Shown here: positions 44,815 to 53,064 of the stretch, in pieces | Position numbering within the stretch: position 1 is the stretch's first letter | How the letters are laid out: the number at the start of each line of letters is the position of its first letter | Assembly (NCBI RefSeq): GCF_002259485.1 | Contig: NZ_NPGA01000019.1 | Location: 124,001-188,000 of the forward strand | From: Rhodococcus sp. 14-1411-2a | GTDB taxonomy: Bacteria; Actinomycetota; Actinomycetes; Mycobacteriales; Mycobacteriaceae | Direction: 5' to 3' | Length of the DNA: 64,000 bases | Notes under the pieces: model-generated | What the model was told of the DNA's origin: nothing | The model's database searches: none | The model's input: only the letters and a program-made list of their open reading frames with translations | Translations under genes and position numbers: made by a program

Positions 44815-45653
44815 TCGACGTCGTCGGCCAACGCGGTCGCTACCTCGGAACACCCGGCGTGCAGTGTGAGAGAAGCGAATTCGTCGCCCCGAGTGGTGCC
44901 GCGGTTGACGATGACGATGGGCTTCGACGTCTTGGACGCGTGTCTGACGAACCGCAGGCCCGACATCACGGTCAGCGAGGATCCGAGCACCAGCAGCGCG
45001 TCGCTTCGGTCGACGAGATCGTATGCCTCGGCCACGCGCGGTTTCGGTACGCTCTCACCGAAGTAGACGATGTCGGGTTTGAGTATGCCCGAACATGATT
45101 CGCAGTCGACCATGCGGAAGTGTGCGGTCGAGGAAATGATGGCGTCGGCATCGGGGGCGATCTCGACGCCGTCCGCTGGCGCAACGGACTCGAGGAAACC
45201 GGGATTGGCACGATCGAGTCGGCGGGCCAACTCGAAGCGCGAGATCAACCGCTCGCAGTTCAGGCAGCGAACTCGGGCGTAGACGCCGTGCAGGTCGATG
45301 ACGCGTCGGCTGCCCGCCTTGGTGTGCAACATGTCGACGTTCTGGGTGATGATCCCGGTGACGACGCCTGCCCGTTCGAGTCGGGCGAGCGCTCGGTGGC
45401 CGTCGTTGGGCACGGCGGCGTCCATGTGTCGCCACCCGACATGGTTGCGGGCCCAGTAGTGCCGGCGGAATTCGGCGTCACCGATGAACTGCTGGAACGT
45501 CATCGGGTTTCGAGGCGGTGACTGCGGACCGCGGTAATCGGGAATCCCGGAGTCGGTGGACATGCCCGCGCCGCTGACGACGGTGACGGTCTTCCCGTCG
45601 AGCAGGGAAGTCAGCTGCTCGTACGGTGCCGCGGACACAGGGGTTGCATTCAC
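44787..45653 (-). CDS. Sir2-family NAD-dependent protein deacetylase
   Basis: A 288-residue sirtuin. NAD-binding [15 protein letters not shown] and [12 protein letters not shown] are present, with the catalytic His in DLHGVYARV. Four zinc cysteines occur as CLNC and CESC. LGSSLTV lies in the second Rossmann segment. It removes acyl groups from protein lysines using NAD. The GTG start at 45653 gives the normal length; a longer frame upstream is not family-like. It lies downstream of ectABC but beyond a terminator. Confidence 0.9.
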   Translation of the reverse strand: MNATPVSAAPYEQLTSLLDGKTVTVVSGAGMSTDSGIPDYRGPQSPPRNPMTFQQFIGDAEFRRHYWARNHVGWRHMDAAVPNDGHRALARLERAGVVTGIITQNVDMLHTKAGSRRVIDLHGVYARVRCLNCERLISRFELARRLDRANPGFLESVAPADGVEIAPDADAIISSTAHFRMVDCESCSGILKPDIVYFGESVPKPRVAEAYDLVDRSDALLVLGSSLTVMSGLRFVRHASKTSKPIVIVNRGTTRGDEFASLTLHAGCSEVATALADDVDQAGTRSSA

Positions 45654-45703
45654 TTCGTCCAGGATAGCGATCCCTCGCCGGATGGGCACCGTGGATACGC
45701 CAA

Positions 45704-45740
45704 CGGCCCGCACCGACCTGGATAGCGTCGGTGCGGGCCG
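45704..45740 (-). terminator. Hairpin terminator after ectC
   Basis: CGGCCCGCACCGAC pairs perfectly with GTCGGTGCGGGCCG around a 9-base loop. It lies 16 bases past the ectC stop on the minus strand and before the sirtuin gene, so the ect operon probably ends here. Confidence 0.75.
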
Positions 45741-45756
45741 TGAGGACGTGCCGGTG

Positions 45757-46155
45757 TTACGCGGGTACCTCGACGAGGGGGTACACACCGTTCTCGTCGT
45801 GCGTCTCGTTGCCGACGACGGGAGGATTGAACACGCAGAGCATGCGCATCTGGGTACGCGGCTCGACAGTATGGCGCTCGTGTCCGTTGAGCAGGTACAT
45901 CGATCCCGCACCGAGCTCGTAGGTCTCGCCGGTCTCGCGGTCCGTGAGCGTTCCCTCGCCCTCGATGAGCCAGACGGCCTCGACGTGGTTGGCGTAGTGG
46001 AAGTTGTTCACCGTACCGGCCTGGATCGTCGTCTCGTGGAACGAGAATCCGACCTTGTCGCCGCCGAGGATGATTCTCTTGCTGCGCCAGTTGCCGTCTT
46101 CGCTCGAGATGTCGCGGTCGGTACCGGTGATTTCCTGCGTGGTGCGAACGATCAT
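45757..46155 (-). CDS. ectC: L-Ectoine synthase
   Basis: A 132-residue cupin that cyclises N-gamma-acetyl-diaminobutyrate to ectoine. The start MIVRTTQEITGTDRDI, HYANHVEAVWLIEGEGTL and YLLNGHERHTV are family hallmarks, including the metal-binding Glu and His of the cupin. A strong AAGGAGG precedes the ATG at 46155. It is the last gene of ectA-ectB-ectC; no ectoine hydroxylase gene (ectD) follows. Confidence 0.96.
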   Translation of the reverse strand: MIVRTTQEITGTDRDISSEDGNWRSKRIILGGDKVGFSFHETTIQAGTVNNFHYANHVEAVWLIEGEGTLTDRETGETYELGAGSMYLLNGHERHTVEPRTQMRMLCVFNPPVVGNETHDENGVYPLVEVPA

Positions 46156-46196
46156 GTCGATGTCCTCCTTCGATTTCGGTGCGTGCGAACGGGTCT

Positions 46197-47474
46197 CTAG
46201 GAGAGGACCTTCGCGACGGCACTTTCGATGATGTCCAGGCCGCGATCGAGCTCGTCGATCGTCGTGGTCAGCGGGGGAAGCAGCTTGACGACCTCGTCCT
46301 TGGGGCCGGCGGTCTCGACGAGCAGACGCTCGTCGTAGCACAGCTGAGACACCTTGCCTGCGAGTTCTGCGTCGTCGAACACCAGGGCCTGAACCATGCC
46401 GCGGCCGCGGGTGGAGATGCCGTCGAACTTGGCGCACAGCTTCATGAACCGGTCCTGGATGTGCTCGCCCTTGACCAGGGTTTCCTTCTCGAACTTGTCA
46501 TCGGACCAGTAGTGGTCGATGGCGGCCTTCGCCGTGACGAACGAGGGATTGAAGCCGCGGAAGGTGCCGTTGTGCTCGCCCGGCGACCACACGTCCAGCT
46601 CGGGCTTGAAGAGAGTCAGCGCCAGCGGCATGCCGTAGCCACCGATGGACTTGGACAGCGTGACGATGTCCGGGGTGATGCCTGCTTCCTCGAACGAGAA
46701 GAACTGGCCGGTGCGTCCGCAGCCCATCTGCACGTCGTCGACGATCAGCAGGATCTCACGGCGCGAGCACAGCTCGGCCAGGGCGCGCAGCCACTCGGGG
46801 CGCGCGACGTTGATGCCGCCCTCACCCTGGATGGTCTCCACGATCACTGCGGCCGGGCGGTTGAATCCGCTGCCGGAATCGTCGAGCACGCGCTCGAACC
46901 ACTGGAAGTCCTCGGTGACGCCGCCGAAGTAGTTGTCGTACGGCATCGGAGTGGTGTGCACCAACGGAATTCCGGCTCCCGCTCGCTTCATCGAGTTGCC
47001 GGTGACCGACAGCGCGCCGAGGGTCATGCCGTGGAATGCGTTGGTGAAGTTGATGATCGCCTCGCGGCCGGTGACCTTGCGAGCGAGCTTGAGTGCGGCC
47101 TCGACGGTGTTGGTGCCCGTCGGCCCGGGGAACTGAACCTTGTAGTCCAGGCCGCGGGGATCGAGGATGTTCTTCTTGAACGACTCGAGGAACTCCCGCT
47201 TGGCGACGGTGGACATGTCGAGTCCGTGCGTGATGCCATCGCTGGTGATGTAGTCGACCAAAGCGCTCTTGATCAAGTCGTTGTTGTGGCCGTAGTTGAG
47301 AGCGCCTGCGCCACCGAAGAAGTCGAGGTAGTCGTTGCCGTTCTCGTCGGTGATGACCGAGTTCTTCGCGGTGGTGAACACGGCGGGCCACTGGCGGCTG
47401 TAGCTACGCACGCCGGACTCGACGGTCTCGAATACATCGGGCTTCTCTGTTGTCACGGTGTTCTTTTCGGTCAT
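46197..47474 (-). CDS. ectB: Diaminobutyrate-2-oxoglutarate transaminase (EctB part)
   Basis: A class III PLP aminotransferase of 425 residues that converts aspartate semialdehyde to 2,4-diaminobutyrate, the first ectoine-specific step. The PLP lysine lies in TLSKSIGGYGMPLAL, with GPTGTNTVEAALKLAR and VETIQGEGGINVA. The ATG at 47474 has AAAGGA nine bases upstream, so separate initiation is likely. The frame is also continuous with ectA upstream, with no stop between them, so a fused EctA-EctB product could be made as well. Confidence 0.95.
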   Translation of the reverse strand: MTEKNTVTTEKPDVFETVESGVRSYSRQWPAVFTTAKNSVITDENGNDYLDFFGGAGALNYGHNNDLIKSALVDYITSDGITHGLDMSTVAKREFLESFKKNILDPRGLDYKVQFPGPTGTNTVEAALKLARKVTGREAIINFTNAFHGMTLGALSVTGNSMKRAGAGIPLVHTTPMPYDNYFGGVTEDFQWFERVLDDSGSGFNRPAAVIVETIQGEGGINVARPEWLRALAELCSRREILLIVDDVQMGCGRTGQFFSFEEAGITPDIVTLSKSIGGYGMPLALTLFKPELDVWSPGEHNGTFRGFNPSFVTAKAAIDHYWSDDKFEKETLVKGEHIQDRFMKLCAKFDGISTRGRGMVQALVFDDAELAGKVSQLCYDERLLVETAGPKDEVVKLLPPLTTTIDELDRGLDIIESAVAKVLS

Positions 47475-48023
47475 GTTCTGCTTGTTCCTTTCGTAAATCC
47501 GCGACGCGTCGGGGCCTACTGTGTAGAGCTCCTCGGCTTCGTGGCTATCAGGGAAATCGTTGGGCGCGAACAAATCCGACCTGACGATATCGGTGCCTCG
47601 CTTGCGTGCGAGGCTCGTGAAGGTTGCGATCGACGCTTCGTTGTCCGGGCTGATCGTCGTTTCCAGATGCGTGATGCCCTGTGGCTCGAGGCGGTCGAGC
47701 AGCTCCATCAGCATGCGACCGGCAAGTCCCTTGCCACGCTGATCCGCATCCACGGCGACCTGCCACACGAACAGTGTGCGCGGGGCGTCCTGGCGGATGT
47801 ATCCGGTGACGAAACCGACTGCGCGGCCGTCGATGTCGGATACGACGGTGGTGGCCGCGAAATCACGGCACCACAACACGTACGAGTAGCTGGAATTGAG
47901 ATCCAGAACTCGCGAATCTCTTGCGATCTCCCAGAGCCGGACTCCGTCGGAGATCTGTGGCTTACGAAACTTCACTGCGTCCGGCGCAGTGAGCGGGGTA
48001 CCTCTCAGCAATGCGGGCTTCAT
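46197..48023 (-). CDS. ectA: EctA diaminobutyrate acetyltransferase, in one open frame with EctB
   Basis: The first 183 codons encode EctA, a GNAT enzyme that acetylates 2,4-diaminobutyrate: VKFRKPQISDGVRLWEIARD, SSYSYVLWCRDF, FVWQVAVDADQRGKGLAGRM (the acetyl-CoA loop) and ETTISPDNEASIA. After TVGPDASRIYERNKQN the frame continues directly into MTEKNTV of EctB with no stop codon; I checked each codon across 47475-47530. The ORF therefore encodes a 608-residue EctA-EctB fusion unless ribosomes re-initiate at 47474. The start is uncertain: ATG at 48023 suits the family, and ATG at 48095 has GGGGA upstream but adds 24 unrelated residues. Confidence 0.85.
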   Translation of the reverse strand: MKPALLRGTPLTAPDAVKFRKPQISDGVRLWEIARDSRVLDLNSSYSYVLWCRDFAATTVVSDIDGRAVGFVTGYIRQDAPRTLFVWQVAVDADQRGKGLAGRMLMELLDRLEPQGITHLETTISPDNEASIATFTSLARKRGTDIVRSDLFAPNDFPDSHEAEELYTVGPDASRIYERNKQNMTEKNTVTTEKPDVFETVESGVRSYSRQWPAVFTTAKNSVITDENGNDYLDFFGGAGALNYGHNNDLIKSALVDYITSDGITHGLDMSTVAKREFLESFKKNILDPRGLDYKVQFPGPTGTNTVEAALKLARKVTGREAIINFTNAFHGMTLGALSVTGNSMKRAGAGIPLVHTTPMPYDNYFGGVTEDFQWFERVLDDSGSGFNRPAAVIVETIQGEGGINVARPEWLRALAELCSRREILLIVDDVQMGCGRTGQFFSFEEAGITPDIVTLSKSIGGYGMPLALTLFKPELDVWSPGEHNGTFRGFNPSFVTAKAAIDHYWSDDKFEKETLVKGEHIQDRFMKLCAKFDGISTRGRGMVQALVFDDAELAGKVSQLCYDERLLVETAGPKDEVVKLLPPLTTTIDELDRGLDIIESAVAKVLS

Positions 48024-48199
48024 GGGAAATACAAACGTAACAAGGTCGCCGAGGCATATCGAGTGCGCCGGGAAATCGACCCCGGAATCGGACATGCTTC
48101 CCCAGGTTAACCCGTCAATGTGATGCTGGTCACTTCATCGGCGCCCGGCTGGCTGTACCCGCAACGACGGAATTCAAACCACCCGCTTCCGACGGACCG

Positions 48200-50317
48200 C
48201 TACTTCGGTGTCGCCAAAGCGAACGGAAGCACCGCTTCGGCACCCGCAGTTCGCAGAGCCGACGTGGCGCAGGTGAACGTCCACCCGGTGTCGGTCAGCA
48301 GGTCGATCAACAGAATCGGCCCTGTCACGGACGATACGTCCGGAACGTCCCACGAGTCCACCAGCCCGGCGACCCTGAACGCCGAATTGGCCGCCGAGAC
48401 CGGCGGATGACCAGCCCTGACCTGCATGACACCGAGATCGTCCAATTTTCCGACGGCGGCCAATCGCTCGGCGATCGATCGCACCAGCACCGGATGGGTG
48501 GGGGAGTCGAGAGCCAGAACGGCAGTCGGGCGCTGCTTCCAGTCCCAGTTGGCGAGCACGGTGATGCACGCCTTCTCCAATGCGTCGGTGGCCGGAGCAT
48601 CGGGTGCATCGAGCAGGGCACGCAGCCGGCTGCCCCAGCCGAGGTCGGTGAGTCGACCCAGCACGCGCCCGGGTTCGTGTGGGTCGGCGATCTTGCCCGA
48701 GAGCGAGACACCCAGCTTCTTCATGCCGCTGGGCCACTGCTTTCTCGGCTGCAGGTCGATGCCCGGCCGGTCCAATCGTGCCCGTGCCGAGTCGACCGCA
48801 GCCGCATCCACCGACGCCGACAAGTGCTCACCGGTGCAGTTGTCGCACCGTCCGCACCTGTCGGACTCGCTACCGGGTGCGCCCAGATCCGGGTCGTCGA
48901 GTTGCCTCCGCAGGAACTCCATCCGGCAGCCGTCGGTGCCCTGGTAGTCGATCATGGCCTGCTGTTCGCGGTCCCTGGCCTGTTCGAGACGCTCGTAACG
49001 TCCCGCGTCGTACGTCCACTGCTCCCCGGTGGCCATCCAACCGCCACGAACGCGTCTGACCGCGCCGTCGACGTCGAGAACCTTCAGCACCATCTCCAGC
49101 CTGCTGCGATTGAGCTCGACCAAGGGCTCCAGCGCCTGCGTCGACTGGGCCTTGTCGGTGTTCAGGGCATCGATGACCTGCCGCACCAGATGCTCGCGGG
49201 GGAATGCGACGGAGGCGAAGTAGCTCCAGATCTGGCGATCCTCGTGACCGGGCAGCAGCACCACATCGGCGCGCTCGGTGGCGCGACCGGCTCGGCCTAC
49301 CTGCTGGTAATACGAGATCGGAGACGACGGTGCCCCCATGTGCACGACGAAGCCGAGATCGGGCTTGTCGAAGCCCATCCCCAATGCGGAGGTGGCGACG
49401 AGGGCCTTGACTCGGTTGGCCAGCAGGTCACCTTCGAGCGATTCGCGCTCGGTCGGATCCGTCTGACCGGTGTAGGACGCCACCACGTGGCCCTGATCGG
49501 TGAGCAGCGCTGCGAGGTCCTTCGCGGCCGAGACCGTCAGCGTGTAGATGATTCCCGAACCCGGCAGGGTTTTCAGGTGATCGGCGAGCCACGCCGCCCG
49601 TTCGGTGGCGTTGGCGATCTTCACCACAGCCATGCGCAGAGAGTCGCGTGCGAGTCCGCCGCGCAGTACGAGCGTGTCGCCGCCGCCGACACCCAGCTGT
49701 GCCGCTACGTCGTCCACCACGCGGTCGTTCGCCGTCGCTGTGGTCGCGAGCACGGGGATACCGTCGCGCAACTCGGCGATCAGGGTTCTGATACGTCGAT
49801 AGTCGGGCCGGAAATCGTGGCCCCAGTCGGAGACGCAATGTGCTTCGTCGACCACGACCAGGCCCGCATCACCTGCCAGGGACGGCAGCACCTGATCGCG
49901 GAAATCCGGATTGTTCAATCGCTCCGGACTGACCAGCAGCACGTCGAGCTCGCCCGAGGCGACCTGCTGATGGATGTCGTCCCACTCGGTCATGTTGCCG
50001 GAGTTGATGGTGGCAGCACGGACGCCCGCCCGCTCGGCGGAGGCAACCTGGTTGCGCATCAACGCCAACAGTGGAGAGACGATCACCGTCGGACCGAGGC
50101 CCTGTGCGCGAAGCAGTTTCGCCGCGATGAAGTAGACCGCCGACTTGCCCCAACCGGTCCGCTGCACCACCAGCGCCCGCCGCCGGTGCACGACGAGGGC
50201 CTCGATGGCCGTCCACTGGTCTTCCCGCAGCACCGCAGCCGGGCCGGCGAGTTCGCGCAACAACTCTTCTGCGCTCGCGCGCAAGTTCCCGGTCGTGGGC
50301 TCCGTGGTCGTTGTCAT
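48200..50317 (-). CDS. recQ: RecQ-family DNA helicase with C-terminal phosphoribosyltransferase-like domain
   Basis: A 705-residue superfamily 2 helicase. Walker A is QRTGWGKSAV, the DEAH box is in VVVDEAHCVSDWGHDFRP, and the RecQ-specific zinc motif ends in CGRCDNC. Motif VI is QQVGRAGRA. Past about residue 560 it lacks a normal RQC/HRDC end. Instead it carries a region resembling a type I phosphoribosyltransferase, with the PRPP-loop-like LLIDLLTDTGWT near the C terminus. The ATG at 50317 follows GGAG. It is divergent from crcB. Confidence 0.9.
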   Translation of the reverse strand: MTTTTEPTTGNLRASAEELLRELAGPAAVLREDQWTAIEALVVHRRRALVVQRTGWGKSAVYFIAAKLLRAQGLGPTVIVSPLLALMRNQVASAERAGVRAATINSGNMTEWDDIHQQVASGELDVLLVSPERLNNPDFRDQVLPSLAGDAGLVVVDEAHCVSDWGHDFRPDYRRIRTLIAELRDGIPVLATTATANDRVVDDVAAQLGVGGGDTLVLRGGLARDSLRMAVVKIANATERAAWLADHLKTLPGSGIIYTLTVSAAKDLAALLTDQGHVVASYTGQTDPTERESLEGDLLANRVKALVATSALGMGFDKPDLGFVVHMGAPSSPISYYQQVGRAGRATERADVVLLPGHEDRQIWSYFASVAFPREHLVRQVIDALNTDKAQSTQALEPLVELNRSRLEMVLKVLDVDGAVRRVRGGWMATGEQWTYDAGRYERLEQARDREQQAMIDYQGTDGCRMEFLRRQLDDPDLGAPGSESDRCGRCDNCTGEHLSASVDAAAVDSARARLDRPGIDLQPRKQWPSGMKKLGVSLSGKIADPHEPGRVLGRLTDLGWGSRLRALLDAPDAPATDALEKACITVLANWDWKQRPTAVLALDSPTHPVLVRSIAERLAAVGKLDDLGVMQVRAGHPPVSAANSAFRVAGLVDSWDVPDVSSVTGPILLIDLLTDTGWTFTCATSALRTAGAEAVLPFALATPK

Positions 50318-50400
50318 AGGCTCCATCGTGCAGCAAGCAACCGACATCCAACGCGGGCCGGTCGGAAACGGTCGGACCGTGCAGCCCGAGAGGACCAGCG

Positions 50401-50844
50401 GTGATCGATCCCGATTCCGATTCGATGCCGGCCGACCAGGGCCCCGTTCACCGTCACCTCTGGGCACTGGCCGTGGTGTTCGTCGGCGGTGCGGCGGGCA
50501 CGGCTGTCCGCTACGTGATCGAGGAGCAGCTTCCGCATTCGGCGTCGCAATGGCCGACGGCCACCTTCGGGATCAACATCGCCGGTGCGTTCGTGCTCGG
50601 ACTTCTGCTCGAGTCGCTGGTTCGCGGCGGGCCCGACGCAGGAGTTCGGCGCAGGTTACGGCTGCTGCTCGGTACCGGTTTCTGCGGTGCGTTCACCACG
50701 TACAGCACCTTCGCCCTCGAGACGGTGGACGGGATTCGAGGTGGGTTCACCGGGCTGGCATTGGCGTACGCAGTGGTCAGCGTGATTCTCGGAATACTTG
50801 CAGCCTGGGCTGGAATCGTGTTGGCAGGCAGGGTGATTCGATGA
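50401..50844 (+). CDS. crcB: Fluoride channel CrcB/Fluc subunit 1
   Basis: A 147-residue, four-segment membrane protein of the Fluc fluoride-export family: GGAAGTAVRYVIEEQLP, ATFGINIAGAFVLG and the GTGFCGAFTTYSTFALE motif that lines the pore. It overlaps the next crcB gene by four bases, so the two subunits probably form the heterodimer known from several Gram-positives. GTG start with AGAGGA upstream. No fluoride riboswitch is visible before it. Confidence 0.93.
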   Translation: MIDPDSDSMPADQGPVHRHLWALAVVFVGGAAGTAVRYVIEEQLPHSASQWPTATFGINIAGAFVLGLLLESLVRGGPDAGVRRRLRLLLGTGFCGAFTTYSTFALETVDGIRGGFTGLALAYAVVSVILGILAAWAGIVLAGRVIR

Positions 50845-51215
50845 TCGCGCTGTGGATCGCGGCGGCCGGCGGGTTGGGGGCAGTCTTTCGCTTCGTCGTC
50901 GACGCTGAAGTGAAGTCTTCTCTCGCGGCGCGGACGAGCTTTCCCTGGGCGACGGTCGGCATCAACGTGTCCGGATCGTTTCTGCTGGGTGTGCTGGCCG
51001 GATGGGTGATGTTCCGAGCCGGCTCCACCGACGTTCAAGCCGTCATCGGTACCGGGTTCTGCGGCGGGTACACCACGTTCAGCACGGCGAGTGTCGAGAC
51101 GGTGCGGTTGCTACAGCAGGGGCGTCGACGCGATGCCGCCGTCAACGTTACAGTCACCGTGCTCGCGTCCGTGCTCGCGTGCGCAGGCGGCCTGGCGCTC
51201 GCGTCGTCGATGTAG
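50841..51215 (+). CDS. crcB: Fluoride channel CrcB/Fluc subunit 2
   Basis: A 124-residue partner of the preceding gene: GGLGAVFRFVVDAEVK, ATVGINVSGSFLLG and GTGFCGGYTTFSTASVE. The ATG at 50841 lies within the stop of the first gene (ATGA), indicating coupled translation and equal dosage. Each subunit has the TTxST segment needed for fluoride conduction. Confidence 0.93.
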   Translation: MIALWIAAAGGLGAVFRFVVDAEVKSSLAARTSFPWATVGINVSGSFLLGVLAGWVMFRAGSTDVQAVIGTGFCGGYTTFSTASVETVRLLQQGRRRDAAVNVTVTVLASVLACAGGLALASSM

Positions 51216-51237
51216 GACGGTCGACGCGAGGACGAAT

Positions 51238-51642
51238 TCATGCCTGGCTGACGCGCACCATGTTGCCGGCGGGGTCACGGAATGCCGCGTCGCGCGCACC
51301 CCACGGCTGACTCGTCGGCTCCTGCAGAATCTCGGCGGTGCCCGCCGCGCGAATTCTCTCGAAGGCCGCGTCGAGGTCGTCGGCACGAAACAGCAGGCCC
51401 GGAAGCTCGCCCTTGGCGAGCAGGGCCGCGATCTGATCGCCGAGTTCCTGCGACCGGCCCGCGTGGGGCTGCGACAGTACGATCTCGATCTCGGGTTGGT
51501 CGTCGGTGGACAGAGTGATCCAGCGGTAGCCGTCGTTGGCGACCTCGCTCTTGACCTCGAGTCCCAGAGCGTCGCGATAGAACGCCAACGAGGCATCGGG
51601 GTCGTCGGTGTAGACGTGTACGTGGCTCAGTGAAAGTGACAT
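51238..51642 (-). CDS. VOC-family (glyoxalase-like) protein
   Basis: A 134-residue single-chain VOC fold: LSHVHVYTDDPDASLAFYRDALGL at the start and AAFRDPAGNMVRVSQ at the end, the two beta-alpha-beta-beta-beta modules. Metal-ligand-like His and Glu positions are partly present. Its substrate is unknown. It lies just downstream of an AraC-type regulator gene on the same strand, 9 bases away, a frequent VOC-regulator pairing, so they are probably co-expressed. Confidence 0.85.
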   Translation of the reverse strand: MSLSLSHVHVYTDDPDASLAFYRDALGLEVKSEVANDGYRWITLSTDDQPEIEIVLSQPHAGRSQELGDQIAALLAKGELPGLLFRADDLDAAFERIRAAGTAEILQEPTSQPWGARDAAFRDPAGNMVRVSQA

Positions 51643-51651
51643 GGGGAAATG

Positions 51652-52110
51652 CTAGGACGCCCCGACCCTCGATGCTTCTTCGATTCTGCTCGATTTGGTG
51701 GCAGCCACGGTGCCGCGCATCGGCCGACCCAGAATCATGGCCGTGCACGTCGGCACCGCCCGGCTGTCGCGGTGGTCGCGGGCGCGGTATGCGCTCGGCG
51801 TCTCGCCGACGATCTCGGTGAACCGCGAACTGAACGATCCGAGACTGGTACAGCCCACCGCGAAGCACGCCTCGGTCACGGTCACATCGCCGCGGCGCAG
51901 CAAGGCCTTGGCGCGTTCGATCCGTCGAGTCATCAGATGTGCGTAGGGCGTCTCGCCGTAGGCCTCGCGGAAGCGGCGACCGAAGTGCGCGGTGGACATC
52001 AGTGCCGTGCGGGCCAGCGTGGGGACGTCGAGTGGCTCGGCGAATTCGCGATCCATCCGGTCTCGCGCGCGACGTAGAAGTTGGAGCTCCTCGAGGTCGG
52101 GGGCATTCAT
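51652..52110 (-). CDS. AraC-family regulator consisting mainly of the DNA-binding domain
   Basis: A 152-residue protein. Residues about 8-105 are the AraC double helix-turn-helix (VPTLARTALMSTAHFGRRFRE and VTEACFAVGCTSLGSFSSRF). There is no N-terminal sensor domain. The 40-residue C-terminal extension has no recognisable motif. It overlaps the ribokinase stop by four bases, so the order is ribokinase, AraC-like regulator, VOC protein. Confidence 0.85.
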   Translation of the reverse strand: MNAPDLEELQLLRRARDRMDREFAEPLDVPTLARTALMSTAHFGRRFREAYGETPYAHLMTRRIERAKALLRRGDVTVTEACFAVGCTSLGSFSSRFTEIVGETPSAYRARDHRDSRAVPTCTAMILGRPMRGTVAATKSSRIEEASRVGAS

Positions 52111-52979
52111 CCTGCGGCCGTATCTCGGAGTGCGTCGATGTCCTCGCGAGTACCGGAGGACGTACTCGCACCCGGTCTAGTCGCGGCGAAAGATCCCGCA
52201 GCGCAGGCCCATTGGACGGCCTTACGTGGGCCGTCGAACCAGGACGCGGCCAGTGCTCCGGCAAATGCGTCCCCGGCCCCGGTGGTATCGACGGCGTCGA
52301 CGCGCGGAGCGGCGACCTCGAACGATTCCGAGCCGCGGTATCGAGCGCCTCTGGCACCGAGTGTGGTGATCACGTGCGCCACTTCGTTCACTCGGTTTCC
52401 GAGACGGGCTTCCTCGGCTTCGTTGACCACGAGCACGTCGGTGGCCGCCACCAGGGCGTCGGGCAGATCCTGAACCGGTGACGGGTTCAGTATCGTCACC
52501 ACGCCGCGAGAGCGGGCGTACTCGAATGCAGTCACCACGGTATCGAGCGGAATTTCCAACTGACACAACAGGATAGCGGCGTCGGAGATGACGGCGAGGT
52601 CGTTGTCGGTGAGGTCCCGAACGTGTTCGTTCGCCCCGGGGACGACGACGATGCTGTTCTCGGCGTGATCATCGACGGAAATGGCGGCAATTCCGCTCGA
52701 ACCCGGTGCCGTACGCAGCGCTCGGTCGTCCACGCCCGCGCTGGACAGTGTTCGGCGCAGTGTCTCACCGAATTCGTCGTCTCCGACCGCTCCGATGAAC
52801 GACACCGGAACGCCGGCCTTGGCGGCGGCGATGGCCTGGTTGGAGCCTTTGCCGCCCGGTGAGGTGGTGAACGATGTGCCCAGCACTGTTTCGCCGGGGT
52901 CGGGCAGGGAGGGGGTCCGGGTGATCAGATCCATGTTGATGCTGCCGAGAACGACGATGCGGGGGTTCGAAGCGGACAC
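52107..52979 (-). CDS. rbsK: Ribokinase (PfkB family)
   Basis: A 290-residue PfkB kinase: GSINMDLITRTPSLPDPGET near the start, SPGGKGSNQAIAAAKAG and the catalytic aspartate in DTTGAGDAFAG. The NINMD-type start and GGKGSNQA favour ribokinase over fructokinase. GTG at 52979 gives a normal length. It is divergent from the aminotransferase gene at 53065. No ribose transporter is nearby. Confidence 0.88.
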   Translation of the reverse strand: MSASNPRIVVLGSINMDLITRTPSLPDPGETVLGTSFTTSPGGKGSNQAIAAAKAGVPVSFIGAVGDDEFGETLRRTLSSAGVDDRALRTAPGSSGIAAISVDDHAENSIVVVPGANEHVRDLTDNDLAVISDAAILLCQLEIPLDTVVTAFEYARSRGVVTILNPSPVQDLPDALVAATDVLVVNEAEEARLGNRVNEVAHVITTLGARGARYRGSESFEVAAPRVDAVDTTGAGDAFAGALAASWFDGPRKAVQWACAAGSFAATRPGASTSSGTREDIDALRDTAAG

Positions 52980-53030
52980 CGACGAACTGTATCGCTCCGG
53001 TAGTCGGCCCTGACCCCGAACTGCCAATTG

Positions 53031-53048
53031 CAGATTGTTGACAATCTG
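53031..53048. promoter_or_regulatory. Palindromic operator, copy 1, upstream of the ectoine-degradation genes
   Basis: CAGATTGTTGACAATCTG is an 18-bp palindrome with 8-bp arms around TG. Its inner 14 bases are the reverse complement of the 14-bp palindrome at 59514-59527. It ends about 16 bases before the aminotransferase start. The TTGTNNACAA core suits an FCD-type GntR regulator such as the one encoded at 58733. Confidence 0.75.
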
Positions 53049-53064
53049 AATTCGGTGAGTGACG

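Noticed and set aside
44787..45911. A longer sirtuin starting near 45911
   Set aside because: The extra 86 residues are Arg/Ser/Thr-rich shadow sequence running through the ectC terminator and into ectC; GTG at 45653 gives a normal sirtuin.
46179..48110. A 643-codon plus-strand frame opposite ectABC
   Set aside because: It is antisense to unmistakable EctA and EctB; composition is typical of a shadow frame.
50318..50400. Fluoride riboswitch upstream of crcB
   Set aside because: The 83-base gap lacks the conserved GGNGAUGG and pseudoknot sequences I would expect.
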